Assembly (NCBI RefSeq): GCF_000002595.2 | Contig: NC_057006.1 | Location: 3,682,028-3,746,027 of the forward strand | Direction of reading: 5' to 3' | Source: Chlamydomonas reinhardtii | Taxonomy: Eukaryota > Chlorophyta > Chlorophyceae > Chlamydomonadales > Chlamydomonadaceae | DNA: 64,000 nucleotides | In this document: piece after piece, positions 62,373-64,000 of the stretch | How the letters are laid out: every line of letters begins with the position of its first letter | Position numbering within the stretch: position 1 is the stretch's first letter | Program-made: the position numbers and the translations under genes | Notes under the pieces: generated by a model | What the model saw: the letters and a program-made list of their open reading frames with translations, nothing else | Told to the model about the DNA's origin: nothing | The model's database searches: none

Positions 62373-63500
62373 TGGTTTGGCTCGCTTGCTGGTCTCCGTT
62401 GTAGATGTGGCGGCTATTGCTAGATGTGGAACTGAGTTCGAGAGGACTCGTCGAGAGAAGAGCTCAAACGCACGTATTTGGGAGTGCGCAGACGATGTCG
62501 TGTTGCGTGTTGTTTCGAATATTGTCCTTCGTGCTCTTGATAATGTTAACATCTTTGAAGAGAGCATTTATTATACTTGGTCGGCCCGAAGTGAGTATGA
62601 GGAGGGCTTCTCACAGGCTGGGGCCCATGCAAGCCGCACATGGCACAGGCCGCCCCTACTCGCCAGGGCCTCGCCCACCGGGTTCAATTCGCCCAGGGCT
62701 TGCTGGGAGCGCTACAGACACTGGCACCCCATGTTGGGGCCTCTCAAGCGTCAGGCGCAGTGCCATCGTTTCTTGTAGGTTGCATACGTACGATTTATAG
62801 ACGCACCAGGTGGGCGTGAGCACGGAATGCTGACAGCCCGACACACAGATCGCGCTCCCGCTGGCAACTGTCCCCACCTTGATGACGGCTGCAGAGCATT
62901 GCATGTGGGGATTGCGGATCACTTTCGCCATGACCGTAACAAATTTGCAGCCGGATCCTGCCTCATTCTGCTGCCTCTGGCAGGGATGTAAATTCCCGAA
63001 GCCCGTCCACCAAATTCACCACCACATCAGTCGCATGTCGCTCGCAAGCCTCCAACCCACTTCTTTCATCGCCGTCCACCTGAGCACGCCCGTCGCACCC
63101 ATCTACGACCCGTCCACCAAGAGCACAAACGTTGTCGCACAGTCCTGTGACAGCTCTCTTACCACAGCGCCCGTTTGATAGCAAGTAACATCTTGTTCGG
63201 ACCACGCAGTGACATCATCAGTACATGTACTTGACCCCTGTCCCAACCCTCTGCGTCCGTCAGATGATTGGGCTCCTTCCCAGAATCCCAGCCCGGACCA
63301 ACAACAGTTCTATTCTCACGACACAACGCAGCCGGCGCACCCTTAACACCACGCGCAGCGCAGCTGCTCTCATGCTACCCCAAGCCCAAGTCCCGCGAGC
63401 CCTGTCTCGCCCCACCACGCCCTGCTTTCACATGACTGCCACCAGACGCCTTGCACTCAAGCACCTCCCCTACTAGCCCCTCCCAACTGTAGCAAGCCTG
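62373..63500. other. TatD promoter region and 3' flank of cysteinyl-tRNA synthetase
   Basis: Both flanking genes are on the minus strand. Short ORFs on both strands have no domain. No repeats or RNA genes were recognised. Confidence 0.45.
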
Positions 63501-64000
63501 TTATGCCGTGCCCAGCGCCGCCAGCTGCTGCCGCAGCTCCTCCACCTCGGCCTTCATCTTGTCAAGCGCCGCCGGGTCCTCCGCCAGCTTCTTGGACAGC
63601 GGCTCGCGCACCTTGGCCGCCTTCTCGTAATCCTTGCGCGCCTTGTCCTTGGCCTGTGCGCGTGCGCACGCAACCGCGGGACACAGGGTATATGCGTGGG
63701 GTGCGTGAGGTGCGGACACGAGCGACCTTGAATCTAAGCCGGAGCGTGAGGGCAAGCCTCAAACCGTCTGGTATGTTGGGTGCGGGCAGCAGTGAGAAGT
63801 GAGATGCATCAGCGGTGCCAAACATGCCGCGGTGCGGCTCGCGGGTCGCAGCACCAGTGACGCCCGCCGCCCCGGATGGAAACAGGCCAGGCCCACCTTG
63901 CCCTCCAGCGCGTTGCCCTCCTTGTCATGCGTGGGCTCGCCGCTAGCCTCGTCGAACTTGCTGTACTTGTCGGCCAGCGCCTCCTGCGGTGTGTAGAGGC
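63501..64000 (-). CDS. Cysteinyl-tRNA synthetase, C-terminal end (partial)
   Basis: Two exons are visible on the minus strand: one entering from the right edge and ending at 63897, and the last at 63653-63501. The protein reads YTPQEALADKYSKFDEASG-EPTHDKEGNALEGK and then KDKARKDYEKAAKVREPLSKKL, ending LRQQLAALGTA. The block YSKFDE-x-G-x-PTHD-x-EG followed by a basic helix is the C-terminal appendix of eukaryotic cytosolic-type cysteinyl-tRNA synthetases. The catalytic HIGH and KMSKS parts lie outside the window, so the assignment rests on this tail only. Confidence 0.65.

Overview
The window is nuclear DNA of a green alga, most probably a volvocine (Chlamydomonas, Gonium or Volvox relative). 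It is GC-rich, almost every gene is cut by many short GT-AG introns, and proteins carry long Ala/Gly/Ser/Gln runs. TGTAA, the volvocine polyadenylation signal, lies 180-600 nt behind several stop codons. The gene set (alternative oxidase, soluble UDP-xylose synthase, half-size ABCG transporter, CDKL-type kinase) fits a plant-lineage flagellate. The species cannot be named from sequence alone. Gene models were built by hand: splice sites were accepted only where GT/AG, reading phase and family conservation agreed, and each complete model is a multiple of three.

Layout. 1-5 kb: the 3' part of a glycine-rich, probably RNA-binding protein (+), then a HINT3-like HIT protein (+). 5-10.7 kb: a 1002-aa 2OG-Fe(II) oxygenase (-) with a 1.9-kb intron. 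12.3-17.9 kb: an 18-exon ABCG half transporter (-). It is divergent from a coiled-coil protein (+, 18.3-21.0 kb), which is followed by UDP-glucuronate decarboxylase (+, 21.6-23.7 kb). 25-33.7 kb: a four-IQ-motif coiled-coil protein and a CDKL-family kinase with an 800-residue tail (both -). 33.7-41 kb: gene-poor, with a 2.8-kb hAT-type DNA transposon copy (148-bp inverted ends, 8-bp target duplication) and a 5'-truncated LINE fragment. 41-44.4 kb: mitochondrial alternative oxidase (-, 12 exons). 45.4-46.1 kb: a four-exon mini-gene (-) carrying only the C-terminal zinc ribbon and RuvC-III motif of a TnpB/Fanzor nuclease. It is divergent from a zinc-finger plus UBA protein (+, 47.1-51.2 kb). 52.9-55.3 kb: an organelle-targeted TrmH/SpoU RNA methyltransferase (-). 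55.9-59.3 kb: a possible STPGR-type microtubule protein (+). 60.5-62.4 kb: a TATDN1-like nuclease (-). 63.5 kb to the right edge: the C-terminus of cysteinyl-tRNA synthetase (-).

The genes form no operon-like pathway. The CDKL kinase, the IQ coiled-coil protein, the other coiled-coil protein and the possible STPGR protein could all be ciliary, but that is inference. The most unusual items are the Fanzor-derived mini-gene, the hAT copy with intact ends, the unannotated C-terminal half of the oxygenase, and the possible alternative last exon of the 55.9-kb gene.
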